Shown: positions 34,723-43,773, counted from the first letter of the stretch. The stretch: DNA of 64,000 nt from an uncultured Ruminococcus sp. (GCF_934476685.1 NZ_CAKSNX010000002.1:1-64000), one strand, 5' to 3'. Translations and numbers: made by a program. Notes: generated by a model not told the origin, from the letters alone.

Positions 34723-36042
34723 ATGACAAAAGTTGTAAAATTTGGCGGAAGCTCACTTGCCAGCGCAGAGCAGTTCAAGAAGGTCAAGGAGATCATCACT
34801 GCGGAGAGTGCAAGAAGATTTGTTGTACCGTCTGCACCTGGTAAGAGATATGCCAGCGACATCAAGGTAACAGATATGCTTTACAGCTGCTATGACAGCG
34901 CAGCTAAGGGCAAGGATTTTTCAGATGAGTTCAAGGCGATCAAGGAAAGATATTACGGCATCATTTCAGAGCTTGGACTTGATCTTTCTCTCGAAAGCGA
35001 ATTTGATACGATAAAGGCTTGCTTTATCGGTAAGGCAGGAAGAGATTATGCTGCGTCAAGAGGAGAGTACCTCAATGGTATCGTGCTTGCAAACTATCTC
35101 GGATATAATTTTGTAGACGCTGCAGATGTTATCTACTTCAATGAGCAGGGTCAGTTCGACGCAAAGAGAACAAACAAGGCTCTTTCAGCAAGACTTGCTG
35201 AGCTTGATAACGCAGTAGTTCCTGGTTTCTATGGTTCTATGCCTAACGACACTATCAAGACTTTTTCAAGAGGCGGTTCTGATGTAACAGGTTCTATCGT
35301 TGCAGCTGCTGTAAATGCCGATCTTTATGAAAACTGGACAGACGTTTCAGGCTTCCTGACCTGTGATCCTAGGATCATCGATGATCCTGCACCTATCACA
35401 ACTATCACATATAAGGAACTCAGAGAGCTTTCATATATGGGTGCGACAGTTCTCCACGAGGACGCTATCTTCCCGGTTAGAAAAGCAGGTATCCCGATAA
35501 ATATAAAGAACACAAACAGACCTGAGGACGTTGGAACAATGATCGTTGAGTCAACTTCTCAGAAGCCTGCTTACACTATCACAGGTATCGCAGGAAAGAA
35601 GGGCTTTACCGTAATCAATATTGAAAAGGATATGATGAATGCTGAGATCGGTTTCGGCAGAAAGGTCCTTGAAGTATTTGAGAAGAACGGTATCTGTTTC
35701 GAGCATATGCCTTCAGGTATAGATACAATGTCTATCGTTGTTCATCAGGCTGAGTTCGCAGATAAGGAGCAGGAGATCATGGCAGGTATCCACAGAAACT
35801 GCCACCCTGACACTATCGACATTGAAACAGACCTTGCTCTTATCGCAGTCGTTGGACGTGCAATGAAGTCCAACAGAGGTACAGCGGGAAGAATTTTCTC
35901 TGCACTTGCACACGCTCATGTAAACGTAAAGATGATAGATCAGGGTTCAAGCGAGCTTAATATCATAGTAGGCGTTGCAGAAGAGGATTTTGAAACTGCA
36001 AACAAGGCTATTTACGATATTTTCGTAGAAACAAAGCTTTAA
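34723..36042 (+). CDS. lysC: aspartate kinase
   Basis: The 439-residue protein begins MTKVVKFGGSSLASAEQFKKV, the kinase nucleotide site, continues with FSRGGSDVTGSIVAAAV and WTDVSGFLTCDPRI, and ends with two ACT domains (ITGIAGKKGFTVINIEK and IAVVGRAMKSNRGTAGRIFSAL). It phosphorylates aspartate for Lys/Thr/Met synthesis, and the ACT pair usually binds Lys or Thr. The N-terminal loop RFVVPSAPGKRYASDIKVTDMLY differs from the usual VVSAMG form but is typical of a clostridial subgroup. ATG 34723 follows GGGGG by eight bases; the frame upstream to 34588 covers the promoter and is rejected. Confidence 0.93.
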   Translation: MTKVVKFGGSSLASAEQFKKVKEIITAESARRFVVPSAPGKRYASDIKVTDMLYSCYDSAAKGKDFSDEFKAIKERYYGIISELGLDLSLESEFDTIKACFIGKAGRDYAASRGEYLNGIVLANYLGYNFVDAADVIYFNEQGQFDAKRTNKALSARLAELDNAVVPGFYGSMPNDTIKTFSRGGSDVTGSIVAAAVNADLYENWTDVSGFLTCDPRIIDDPAPITTITYKELRELSYMGATVLHEDAIFPVRKAGIPINIKNTNRPEDVGTMIVESTSQKPAYTITGIAGKKGFTVINIEKDMMNAEIGFGRKVLEVFEKNGICFEHMPSGIDTMSIVVHQAEFADKEQEIMAGIHRNCHPDTIDIETDLALIAVVGRAMKSNRGTAGRIFSALAHAHVNVKMIDQGSSELNIIVGVAEEDFETANKAIYDIFVETKL

Positions 36043-36056
36043 TTCAGATAAACCAC

Positions 36057-36096
36057 ATACCGCACAAAAACGCAGAAACTGTTTCTTGTGCGGTAT
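36057..36096 (+). terminator. probable terminator after aspartate kinase
   Basis: ATACCGCACAA (36057-36067) pairs with TTGTGCGGTAT (36086-36096), with an inner GAAAC/GTTTC stem. The T-run is weak (TATTATTAG). Confidence 0.5.
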
Positions 36097-36120
36097 TATT
36101 AGTATAAGGAGGGAAATTTT

Positions 36121-37116
36121 ATGTATATGCCCGACGATAAAAGATATGAGAAAATGGTATATAACAGATGCGGCAAAAGCGGATTGAAGCTTCCTGCTGT
36201 GTCATTAGGCTTTTGGCAGAATTTTGGTCATAACGGCAATTTTGCCAATATGGAGAATATGGTGCATACTGCATTCGACGCAGGCATAAATCATTTTGAC
36301 CTTGCAAATAACTATGGAAATCCCTATAACGGCAGCGCAGAGGAGAATTTCGGAAGAATACTTGATCGTGGTATGAGAGAATTCCGTGATGAACTTTGTA
36401 TTTCCACAAAGGCAGGTTATGAGATGTGGGCAGGGCCTTACGGCGACAGGAACGGTTCAAGAAAATATCTTACCGCCTCGCTGGATCAGAGCTTAAAGCG
36501 TATGGGACTTGATTATGTGGATATATTCTATCATCATGTCTATGATCCGGAAACACCGCTTGAAGAAACTGCACTGGCCCTTGATAATGCAGTAAGGCAG
36601 GGCAAGGCGCTGTATGTGGGAATATCCAATTACGGAACTGAAAAGACTAAGGAGATGCAGGAGATATTCAGAGAGCTTAAAACTCCGTTTATTGTCAATC
36701 AGCCGTCCTATTCAATGCTCAATCGCTGGATAGAGGACGACAAGCTTGATGATTACGCAGCTGAAAACGGCATAGGTCTTGCAGTATTTTCACCGCTTTA
36801 TCAGGGATTTCTTACTGACAGATATCTGAAAGGCATTCCTGAAGATTCAAGAATAGGAAAGGGTGCGACTTGGATAGGGGATCAGCTTGATGAGAAAATG
36901 CTGACAAAGCTTAACAAGCTGAATGATATCGCCGCAAAAAGAGGACAGAAACTTTCGCAGATGGCACTTTCATGGGTGCTGCATAACAAGGCTGTCACAA
37001 CAGTTCTTATCGGTGCAAGCCGCCCCGAACAGATAAAAGATAATGTTGCCTGCGTGAATAAACTTGATCTCTCAGATGAAGAGATAGCTGAGATCGAAAA
37101 AGTGCTTGCAGAATAG
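36121..37116 (+). CDS. aldo/keto reductase, YghZ/Kv-beta-like
   Basis: The 331-residue TIM barrel shows the aldo/keto reductase residues: Asp and Tyr in INHFDLANNYGNPYNGSAEENFG, Lys in CISTKAGYEMWAGPYG, and His in IFYHHVYDPETPLEET. The GPYGDRNGSRKYL segment matches the YghZ branch (L-glyceraldehyde-3-phosphate or methylglyoxal reductase). Substrates in vivo are uncertain. GGAGGG precedes the ATG by eight bases. The CobW-like gene follows after 20 bases, probably in one transcript. Confidence 0.9.
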   Translation: MYMPDDKRYEKMVYNRCGKSGLKLPAVSLGFWQNFGHNGNFANMENMVHTAFDAGINHFDLANNYGNPYNGSAEENFGRILDRGMREFRDELCISTKAGYEMWAGPYGDRNGSRKYLTASLDQSLKRMGLDYVDIFYHHVYDPETPLEETALALDNAVRQGKALYVGISNYGTEKTKEMQEIFRELKTPFIVNQPSYSMLNRWIEDDKLDDYAAENGIGLAVFSPLYQGFLTDRYLKGIPEDSRIGKGATWIGDQLDEKMLTKLNKLNDIAAKRGQKLSQMALSWVLHNKAVTTVLIGASRPEQIKDNVACVNKLDLSDEEIAEIEKVLAE

Positions 37117-37136
37117 CAGGAGTAAACTGATAATAA

Positions 37137-38087
37137 ATGATTAAAATTGACTTGATAACAGGCTTTCTCGGTTCGGGAAAAACTACGTTTATAAGAAAGT
37201 ATGCAAAGCATTTTCTTGATAAAGGGAAAAAGATATGCATACTGGAAAATGATTTCGGCGCAGTAAATGTTGACAGAATGCTTTTGCAGGATCTTATGTC
37301 GGATAACTGCGAGATAGAAATGGTATCTGCCGCATACGATAAGGACTGCCACAAAAGAAGATTTAAAACAAAGCTTATTTCAATGGGTATGCAGGGTTTT
37401 GACAGAGTAATAGTCGAGCCGTCGGGCATATATGATATTGATGAGTTTTTCGACGTTATAAGGGAAGAACCTCTCGACAGGTGGTTTGAGATAGGCAGCG
37501 TTATATGCATAGCTGACGCAGGGCTTGACAGAGATATGTCGGAAACGGCAGATTTTCTTTTTGCGTCACAGCTTGCCAATGCAGGTAAGATAGTTCTCAG
37601 CAAGTGCCAGCTTTTTGATGAGCAGGAGGTCGAAAAAACAGTTGCACATATAAAAAGTGTTATGAACAGGCTGAATATAAGCGGTGATATCGACGGCAAG
37701 ATACTCTGCAAGGATTGGGACAAGTTTACCGATGAGGATATTGAAAGCATTGCCGAAAGCGGCTATGAACTTGGGGCATATGAAAAGAAGTGGATAGATG
37801 AGGGAAAAGCATTCAGTTCACTTTACTTTATGAATATCCGTATGCCGATAGATGTTTTTGAGGAAAAGGCAAGAAAGCTTATAGAGGACGGCAGCTTCGG
37901 CAATATCTTCCGTATCAAAGGCTTTATGCCTGCGGAGGGCGGTAAGTGGGCAGAGCTTAATGCCGTAAGGAGCAGCGGGCATACAAATATTACAGTAAAG
38001 CCTATCGAGAACGGACAGGAGGTTTTCATCGTTATCGGGGAAGATCTTGACGAAAAGGCTATAAAAGATTACTGGGAAAGCAAATAA
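37137..38087 (+). CDS. CobW/COG0523-type G3E GTPase lacking the CxCC motif
   Basis: The 316-residue protein has Walker A GFLGSGKTT, ENDFG and VEPSGIYD (G3E Walker B), SKCQLFDEQEV in place of the NKxD site, and a C-terminal CobW_C-like domain. COG0523 proteins are metallochaperones whose CxCC motif binds zinc or cobalt; here that place reads SAAYDKDC, so only one Cys remains. Metal delivery in the usual way is therefore doubtful. It forms a short operon with the aldo/keto reductase and ends at a strong terminator. Confidence 0.85.
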   Translation: MIKIDLITGFLGSGKTTFIRKYAKHFLDKGKKICILENDFGAVNVDRMLLQDLMSDNCEIEMVSAAYDKDCHKRRFKTKLISMGMQGFDRVIVEPSGIYDIDEFFDVIREEPLDRWFEIGSVICIADAGLDRDMSETADFLFASQLANAGKIVLSKCQLFDEQEVEKTVAHIKSVMNRLNISGDIDGKILCKDWDKFTDEDIESIAESGYELGAYEKKWIDEGKAFSSLYFMNIRMPIDVFEEKARKLIEDGSFGNIFRIKGFMPAEGGKWAELNAVRSSGHTNITVKPIENGQEVFIVIGEDLDEKAIKDYWESK

Positions 38088-38099
38088 GCATATCATCTA

Positions 38100-38138
38100 A
38101 CATAAGCAGTACGTTTTTTTGTACTGCTTATGTTTTTT
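38100..38138 (+). terminator. terminator after the CobW-like gene
   Basis: A perfect 13-bp stem ACATAAGCAGTAC/GTACTGCTTATGT (38100-38112, 38121-38133), then TTTTT. Confidence 0.9.
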
Positions 38139-38239
38139 GTTAAATCCAGCTGTGTACTGAAATTATTCTGTTGTCAATATTACCGCATTTTTCTGTAAAT
38201 CAACAGCAAGATTAGTGAAATATGCAGACCTCTTATTTA

Positions 38240-38268
38240 TTGACACTTTATGCGTAATGTGGTAAAAT
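38240..38268 (+). promoter_or_regulatory. sigma-A promoter of lrgAB
   Basis: TTGACA (38240-38245), 17 bases, TAAAAT (38263-38268). The -10 overlaps the palindromic operator that begins at 38266. Confidence 0.8.
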
Positions 38269-38288
38269 AATTGGTAGTACCAATTATT
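38266..38288. promoter_or_regulatory. PdhR/FadR-type GntR operator over the lrgAB start site
   Basis: AATAATTGGT-AGT-ACCAATTATT is a perfect 10-bp dyad. Its core AATTGGTnnnACCAATT equals the E. coli PdhR consensus. The position over the -10 and start site predicts repression, most simply by the GntR gene at 39395. Confidence 0.75.
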
Positions 38289-38302
38289 TATGGAGTGATA
38301 TT

Positions 38303-38686
38303 ATGAAGTATCTTAAACAGTTCGGGATAATACTTATCATATCGTTTATAGGCGAGATCCTTAACGCAGTTATCCCTCTCCCTGTGCCGGCAAGCATATA
38401 TGGACTTGTAATAATGCTGTCAGGATTATGCAGCGGAGTTATCAAGATCGAATCAGTGAAAGAAACCTCGATGTTTCTTATTGAGATAATGCCGATAATG
38501 TTTATCCCGTCGGCTGTCGGTCTTATTACCGTGTGGAAGATAATTAAACCAAGCATATGGTCATATGCGGCTATAACTGTCCTGTCTACGTTTATAGTTA
38601 TGGCAGTTTCCGGCTGTGTAACGCAGCTTATTATCAGACGCAGAAAAAAGGCTCAGACAGCGGAAGGAAGTGTGGAAAATGGCTGA
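38303..38686 (+). CDS. lrgA: LrgA/CidA-family membrane protein
   Basis: The 127-residue protein has four predicted membrane helices and the family segment PLPVPASIYGLVIMLSGLCSGVIK. LrgA and LrgB were first linked to murein hydrolase control; homologues in Bacillus (PftAB) and Streptococcus act in pyruvate uptake. The end overlaps lrgB by eight bases. The operator at 38266 and the adjacent PdhR-like regulator favour the pyruvate role here. Confidence 0.88.
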   Translation: MKYLKQFGIILIISFIGEILNAVIPLPVPASIYGLVIMLSGLCSGVIKIESVKETSMFLIEIMPIMFIPSAVGLITVWKIIKPSIWSYAAITVLSTFIVMAVSGCVTQLIIRRRKKAQTAEGSVENG

Positions 38687-39371
38687 TTTTTTTGAAAACT
38701 CCGTATTTTTCGGAGTTGCATTGAGTATATGTGCCTATGGTATCGGAATGGTCATAAATAAAAAGTTTAAGTTCGGAATACTTAATCCGCTGCTGATATC
38801 AATAGCACTTGTTATTGTTATACTTGTTGTTTCGGACATAAATTATGATACATATTATACAGGGGCAAAGTATATAAGCTACCTGCTGACGCCTGCAACG
38901 GTGTGCCTTGCTATACCTCTTTATGAAAAGCTTGAGCTGCTGAAGAAAAATATCAAGGCGATAATGATAGGCATATGTTCGGGAGTTGCGGCAAGCCTTT
39001 GCAGTATACTTGTTATGGCTGCTGTTCTCGGACTGGATCATAAGGAGTATGTAACATTCCTGCCGAAGTCTATAACCACCGCAATAGGAATAGGCGTTTC
39101 GGAGGAGCTTGACGGATATGTTACCATAACTACCGCAATAATACTTATCACAGGCGTTCTCGGCAACGTTGCTGCGCCGATGATATGCAGGCTTTTCAGG
39201 ATAACAGAACCAGTGGCAAAGGGAATAGCTATCGGCACATCATCTCACGCTGTGGGAACTTCAAGAGCTATGGAAATGGGTGAAACAGAGGGCGCAATGA
39301 GCAGTCTTTCCATTGCTGTTGCAGGACTGCTGACAGTAGTCGGTGCGTCAGTCTTCGCACAGTTATTTTAA
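38679..39371 (+). CDS. lrgB: LrgB-family membrane protein
   Basis: The 230-residue protein has about seven helices and the LrgB motifs FLPKSITTAIGIGVSEELDG and GIAIGTSSHAVGTSRAMEMGETEGAMSSLSIAVAG. The ATG at 38679 lies eight bases after AAGGAAG; an in-frame GTG at 38670 overlaps that SD. It works with LrgA as a membrane complex. Confidence 0.92.
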   Translation: MADFFENSVFFGVALSICAYGIGMVINKKFKFGILNPLLISIALVIVILVVSDINYDTYYTGAKYISYLLTPATVCLAIPLYEKLELLKKNIKAIMIGICSGVAASLCSILVMAAVLGLDHKEYVTFLPKSITTAIGIGVSEELDGYVTITTAIILITGVLGNVAAPMICRLFRITEPVAKGIAIGTSSHAVGTSRAMEMGETEGAMSSLSIAVAGLLTVVGASVFAQLF

Positions 39372-39394
39372 GCTGTATCGTTCGGAGAACTAAA

Positions 39395-40057
39395 ATGAAT
39401 GAGAATAAGGAATACAAAAAAGCAATAGATTATATATGCGGGCTTGTGGAGAGCCGTCAGCTGAATATCGGGGATAAGATACCGACCGAACGTGCTATCG
39501 CTCTGACTTTGGGCATAAGCAGAAATTCCACAAGAGAAGCTCTCCGTACCCTTGAAAATATGGGAGCGGTGGAGAGCAGGCATGGTTCGGGAAACTATCT
39601 TTCGGGAAATATATCAAAGGCGCTTTCGGATATGATAAATATGCTTATACTTCTGAACAGGATAAGTCCCGAAGAGATATGTGATTTCAGGCGAAGTATG
39701 GATAAAGCGGTCTGTCAGATGATAATAGACAGCGGTGATGAAATACCCGATATATTTACAGAGGCATTTGAAAACAGTGATGAAAAGGACGAAGCCGATG
39801 CGGACAGAGCCTTTCATTATATGCTAATACACGCAACGGGGAACCGTTTCTGGATAGAACTTATGGATGCGATATCCGACGTGTACAGAGGTTGGATAGA
39901 CGATGTGCTGCGCAGTGCTGATGAAAAAACAAAGGCTGAACTCAGACAGTCGCACAGGGATATATGCGAGGCGGTCGTTCATCGTAAAAGCGAGGACTGC
40001 CGCAGGGCGATAGACCGTCATTATGATATGATAGACAGAGAAAGAAAAAGAGCATAA
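39395..40057 (+). CDS. GntR-family regulator, FadR/PdhR subfamily
   Basis: The 220-residue protein has an N-terminal GntR winged helix (LNIGDKIPTERAIALTLGISRNSTREALRTLENMGAVESRHGSGNYL) and a C-terminal FCD helical effector domain with His residues (FHYMLIHATGN, HRDICEAVVHR) likely to bind a metal. FCD regulators sense small carboxylates. It follows lrgB by 23 bases and probably represses lrgAB and itself through the PdhR-type operator at 38266-38288. Confidence 0.9.
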   Translation: MNENKEYKKAIDYICGLVESRQLNIGDKIPTERAIALTLGISRNSTREALRTLENMGAVESRHGSGNYLSGNISKALSDMINMLILLNRISPEEICDFRRSMDKAVCQMIIDSGDEIPDIFTEAFENSDEKDEADADRAFHYMLIHATGNRFWIELMDAISDVYRGWIDDVLRSADEKTKAELRQSHRDICEAVVHRKSEDCRRAIDRHYDMIDRERKRA

Positions 40058-40082
40058 AAAAGCATCGGTATTACCGATGCTT
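40055..40082 (-). terminator. terminator of the second HAD gene
   Basis: AAGCATCGG (40060-40068) pairs with CCGATGCTT (40074-40082). On the minus strand six T follow. On the plus strand there is no T-run. Confidence 0.7.
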
Positions 40083-40095
40083 CAGTGAACATATA

Positions 40096-40881
40096 TCAGT
40101 TAAGACAAAGCTTTATTATCTCCGTCATAACGCTGTTGTCATTGTTTGAGCCTGTCGAGAAGTTTGCAGCCTTTTTGACGAGAGCGTGGGAGTTTTCCAT
40201 AGAAAAGCTGTAATAGGAATTTTCCAGCATTTCAATATCATTGAGGTAATCGCCGAATGACATAGTTTCCTCATAATTTACGCCAAGGCGGTTCTGCACG
40301 TTGTGAAGAGCCGTTCCTTTAGTTATTCCGAGGTTCATTATATCTACCCAAAATCTGCCTGAAAGCTGAACATTGAAGTAATTGCCGTATTTATCCTTTA
40401 AAAGAGGGTAAGCGCTTTCTTCGATTCCGTTTTCTTCAAAAATGGCGATCTTGAAAATGTCGTCATCAAAAGCGGTAAGATCATCAAGCTTGACCTGATT
40501 TACATAGTAGTTGGCTATCTCCGCACAATGTGATGCCTTTTCTGCGTTATGCCAAGTCGCTTTTTTGCCGCAGAGCAGGACAGTAAGTCCAAGCTTTTCG
40601 CAAAATCTTATAATATTGACAACTGCGTCATGTGGGAGAACAGAGGTCGAGATGATCTCGCCTTTGTCATAAACATATGCGCCGTTATCACATATAAATA
40701 TCAGATCGTCAAGATACTTCTGAAACTGATTTTTCAGCGTGCAGAAGCTTCTTCCGCTGGATACGGCAAAGCGGATCTTCTTCTTGCTGAGGTCGCTAAG
40801 TACAGCGTCAAAATTCTTTGGAATATTCTTTCTGTCGTCCAGCATAGTGCCGTCAAGGTCTGTTGCAATGAGTTTTATCAT
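40096..40881 (-). CDS. HAD-superfamily hydrolase, Cof-type (subfamily IIB)
   Basis: The 261-residue protein has motif I LIATDLDGTMLDDRKNI, motif II FAVSSGRS, the conserved Lys in NLGITKGTALHNVQ, and motif IV MSFGDYLNDIEMLENSYYSFSMENS. As with the paralog at 4499 the substrate is unknown, probably a phosphorylated sugar or cofactor. GGAGG lies close to the ATG, and a 7-bp hairpin (TGGCTGA/TCAGCCA, 40908-40925) sits in the leader. Confidence 0.88.
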   Translation of the reverse strand: MIKLIATDLDGTMLDDRKNIPKNFDAVLSDLSKKKIRFAVSSGRSFCTLKNQFQKYLDDLIFICDNGAYVYDKGEIISTSVLPHDAVVNIIRFCEKLGLTVLLCGKKATWHNAEKASHCAEIANYYVNQVKLDDLTAFDDDIFKIAIFEENGIEESAYPLLKDKYGNYFNVQLSGRFWVDIMNLGITKGTALHNVQNRLGVNYEETMSFGDYLNDIEMLENSYYSFSMENSHALVKKAANFSTGSNNDNSVMTEIIKLCLN

Positions 40882-40947
40882 TGTAAATCCTCCGCTTTCC
40901 TATCATATGGCTGAATAGTCAGCCAAAGTAAAAATTAATACAATTAA

Positions 40948-40976
40948 ATTATATCTCATTGCAAAAATAAAATCAA
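40948..40976 (-). promoter_or_regulatory. sigma-A promoter of the second HAD gene
   Basis: Minus strand: TTGATT (40976-40971), 17 bases, TATAAT (40953-40948). Confidence 0.75.
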
Positions 40977-41125
40977 TTTTTTTCACAAACCTTACATAAA
41001 TTTCGACAAATTAAATAGTTTTAATCAAAGTCATTAAATAAATTATATTCTTCCTACAAAGAAAACCAACGTTTTGACTGCCGCTATTTTCTTGTGATAG
41101 TTTTCTGAAAATTGCTCGTTTTTTG

Positions 41126-41153
41126 TTGACTTTGTAAAAAATAGTGCTAAAAT
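41126..41153 (+). promoter_or_regulatory. distal promoter of the LTA-synthase-like gene
   Basis: TTGACT (41126-41131), 16 bases, TAAAAT (41148-41153). It would give a leader of about 265 bases. Confidence 0.55.
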
Positions 41154-41299
41154 ATAATATGGCGGCTGACCACAGGGGGCGGTATATGCGAAGATGAAAG
41201 TATATTATTTAAGTATATCTGCCTCAGTATCATTTATTGACGAAATGGTATGAACAGCTTAAATTTTTATTAATATTGCTGAATTTAACAGCGCTTTAC

Positions 41300-41328
41300 T
41301 TGACATATCGCACAAAAAGTATTAGAAT
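41300..41328 (+). promoter_or_regulatory. proximal promoter of the LTA-synthase-like gene
   Basis: TTGACA (41300-41305), 17 bases, TAGAAT (41323-41328), leader about 90 bases. Confidence 0.7.
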
Positions 41329-41426
41329 ATTACTTATGTGCAAAAATGAATAACGGCTTTATGCCGAAGATATAAAAACTAGAATTAGGATAAAGATATA
41401 ATTTTTTGTTGAAAAGGAGATTAAGA

Positions 41427-43700
41427 ATGAGTAAGGTTATTGCTAAGATCCGCAGCTTTATGGGCGGATATTTTAAAGACAATATTTTACTTCTGACGTT
41501 TGTTCTTGTGTCTGTTATAAACGCATTTCTTCTGAGAGCGTTTACGGTGCGTTTCGCTTACAGCCAGATAAAGCCGCTTATGGCTGACGTGGCGGTAATG
41601 CTTTTATTCGCAATGATCTCATACATATTTAAAAAGCCTAAAGGACAGTTCATATACCTTATGATAGTGGATATAATTTTCTCTGTCCTCTGTGCGGGAA
41701 ATTCGATCTACTACACGAACTATAAATCGTTCATCTCGGTTTCACTTATTTCCACAGCCTCACAGCTTGGTGGAGTTATGGATGCCGTAACTGAAAATAT
41801 CCTTGAACCAAAGGATCTGATATTCCTTTGGACAATACCTGCGCTTATAGTAACATACATACTTTTAAAGCGCCGCACAAGGGATTATCAGTCACAGAAC
41901 AAGGAAAAGCGCAAGAGAAGAAAATATGCTGTTGGAACATTCTGCGTTTCACTTGTTATTGCAGGTATCTTCTGTTCGACTCTGACGGGAACTGACTATT
42001 CACGTCTGAGAAAACAGTGGAACAGAGAGTATGTTCTCGGTACATTCGGTATGTATACATATCAGCTCAGCGACGTTGTAAGCTGCACATATTCAAAGAT
42101 AAATATGATGTTCGGCTATGAGGAAAAGCGTGACGCTTTCAATGAGTTCTATGACGAAAAGGACGAGAACAGCGAGGAAACCAAAAAGAAGAACAATGAA
42201 TATTCAGACATTTTCAAGGATAAGAATGTCATTGTTATCCACGCAGAAAGCGTTCAGCAGTTCACTCTTGATACCTATATAAATGGTGAGGAGCTTACTC
42301 CGAACCTTAACAGGCTTGCTAAAGAGGGACTTTACTTCTCAAACTTCTACGCACAGGAAAGCGTTGGAACAAGCTCAGACAGTGAATTTACTTTCGCATC
42401 ATCGCTTATGCCTGCGTCAAGCGGTACAGTTGCGATAAACTACTGGGACAGAGATTACACAACAACTCAGAAGATGCTGAAAGATCAGGGCTACTACATT
42501 TTCAGTATGCACGGCAACAACGGTTCATACTGGAACAGACTTAATCTTCACAATTCTCTCGGATATGATAAGTTCTACAATTACACTACCGATTTCGATA
42601 TTGACGAAACTATCGGTCTTGGACTTGCGGATAAATCTTTCTTCAGACAGGCAGTGCCTAAGGTAAAGGAGATAAATTCACAGCACGAAAAATGGTACGG
42701 CGCATTCCTTATGCTGACCAACCACACACCTTTTACGGATATCGAGCGTGTAAGCGACCTTGACGTTGACTTCAAGTACAAGAAATATAACGAGGAAACA
42801 GGTCTTTATGAAGAGGTTTCAGCGCCTTTCCTTGAAGGCAAAAAGCTTGGTTCTTATCTGAAATCAGTTCACTATGCTGACGAGGCTATCGGTCAGTTTA
42901 TGGAGCAGCTTGATGAAGAGGGTCTGCTAGACAATACAGTAGTTGTTATCTATGGCGACCATGACGCAAAGGTAAAGGAATCTGAGTATGAATATTATCT
43001 TAACTACGATCCGTTCACAAAGACAGTACGTTCTGAGGGTGACGAGGGATATGTTCCGATAGATGATTTCTATTACAACATCAACAGAAAAGTACCTTTC
43101 ATTATCTGGTCTAAGGACGGTGGCTATGAGCCAAAGGAGATCACAAAGGTAATGGGTATGTATGATGTTCAGCCAACTCTGGGAAATATGTTCGGCTTTG
43201 AGAACAAGTACGCTCTCGGTCATGACATTTTCTCATTCGGCGAGGACGAGGAAAATGTAGTTATCTTCCCGAACGGAAACTTTATTACTGATTCGATCTA
43301 CTATGACAGCCAGAAGAACACATATTTTGATCTTACTGACTACGAGAATGTGGTAAAAACAGTGCCGTGCAATCAAGTCTATAAGGATAGTCCGAACCCC
43401 GTTTACGATGAACAAAAGGACGGAGAATACAAGGTCTATGAGGACGAAACCTACGGACAGGCGGCCTGTGACGCACGAATAAATGACGGACTGGTAGATG
43501 ATGATTACATATCGGGTTACTCAAATTACGCAGATGAGCGTATAGATATATCAAATGCGATAATCTATTACGATATGATCTATATGACCGAGGAAGGTTT
43601 TGAAAATCAGGTCAATACCAATGGTTCGGACGACAGCGGAGCAGATGTGATATTTGCACCTCCGTCGGCAGATAAACGCAAGCCAACAGTGGTCGTATAA
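41427..43700 (+). CDS. LTA-synthase-family membrane sulfatase (phosphoglycerol transferase-like)
   Basis: The 757-residue protein has five N-terminal membrane helices (within residues ~15-185) and an extracellular sulfatase-fold domain. Metal and catalytic motifs are VIHAESVQQF (Glu), SVGTSSDSEF (catalytic Thr near 314), SMHGNNGSYWNR and VIYGDHDAK. LtaS-type enzymes move glycerol-phosphate from phosphatidylglycerol to teichoic acids or glycans. The acidic C-terminal stretch is longer than in LtaS. ATG 41427 follows AGGAG by seven bases. The gene stands alone between multiple promoters and a terminator. Confidence 0.9.
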   Translation: MSKVIAKIRSFMGGYFKDNILLLTFVLVSVINAFLLRAFTVRFAYSQIKPLMADVAVMLLFAMISYIFKKPKGQFIYLMIVDIIFSVLCAGNSIYYTNYKSFISVSLISTASQLGGVMDAVTENILEPKDLIFLWTIPALIVTYILLKRRTRDYQSQNKEKRKRRKYAVGTFCVSLVIAGIFCSTLTGTDYSRLRKQWNREYVLGTFGMYTYQLSDVVSCTYSKINMMFGYEEKRDAFNEFYDEKDENSEETKKKNNEYSDIFKDKNVIVIHAESVQQFTLDTYINGEELTPNLNRLAKEGLYFSNFYAQESVGTSSDSEFTFASSLMPASSGTVAINYWDRDYTTTQKMLKDQGYYIFSMHGNNGSYWNRLNLHNSLGYDKFYNYTTDFDIDETIGLGLADKSFFRQAVPKVKEINSQHEKWYGAFLMLTNHTPFTDIERVSDLDVDFKYKKYNEETGLYEEVSAPFLEGKKLGSYLKSVHYADEAIGQFMEQLDEEGLLDNTVVVIYGDHDAKVKESEYEYYLNYDPFTKTVRSEGDEGYVPIDDFYYNINRKVPFIIWSKDGGYEPKEITKVMGMYDVQPTLGNMFGFENKYALGHDIFSFGEDEENVVIFPNGNFITDSIYYDSQKNTYFDLTDYENVVKTVPCNQVYKDSPNPVYDEQKDGEYKVYEDETYGQAACDARINDGLVDDDYISGYSNYADERIDISNAIIYYDMIYMTEEGFENQVNTNGSDDSGADVIFAPPSADKRKPTVVV

Positions 43701-43713
43701 TAAAGCACAAAAC

Positions 43714-43750
43714 AAAGGCAATGTCGGACAAAAGTCGGGCATTGCCTTTT
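43714..43750 (+). terminator. terminator of the LTA-synthase-like gene
   Basis: AAAGGCAATG (43714-43723) pairs with CATTGCCTTT (43740-43749), with additional inner pairs, followed by T. Confidence 0.8.
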
Positions 43751-43773
43751 ATATTTATAGTGATATATGCTGC

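Larger units (their letters stand above)
40882..41426. other. 545-base divergent regulatory region
   Basis: AT-rich sequence with the minus promoter at 40948-40976 and two good plus promoters (41126-41153, 41300-41328). A weaker plus promoter, TTGACG/TAAATT, lies at 41237-41265. No coding frame or recognised RNA family was seen. Confidence 0.5.
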
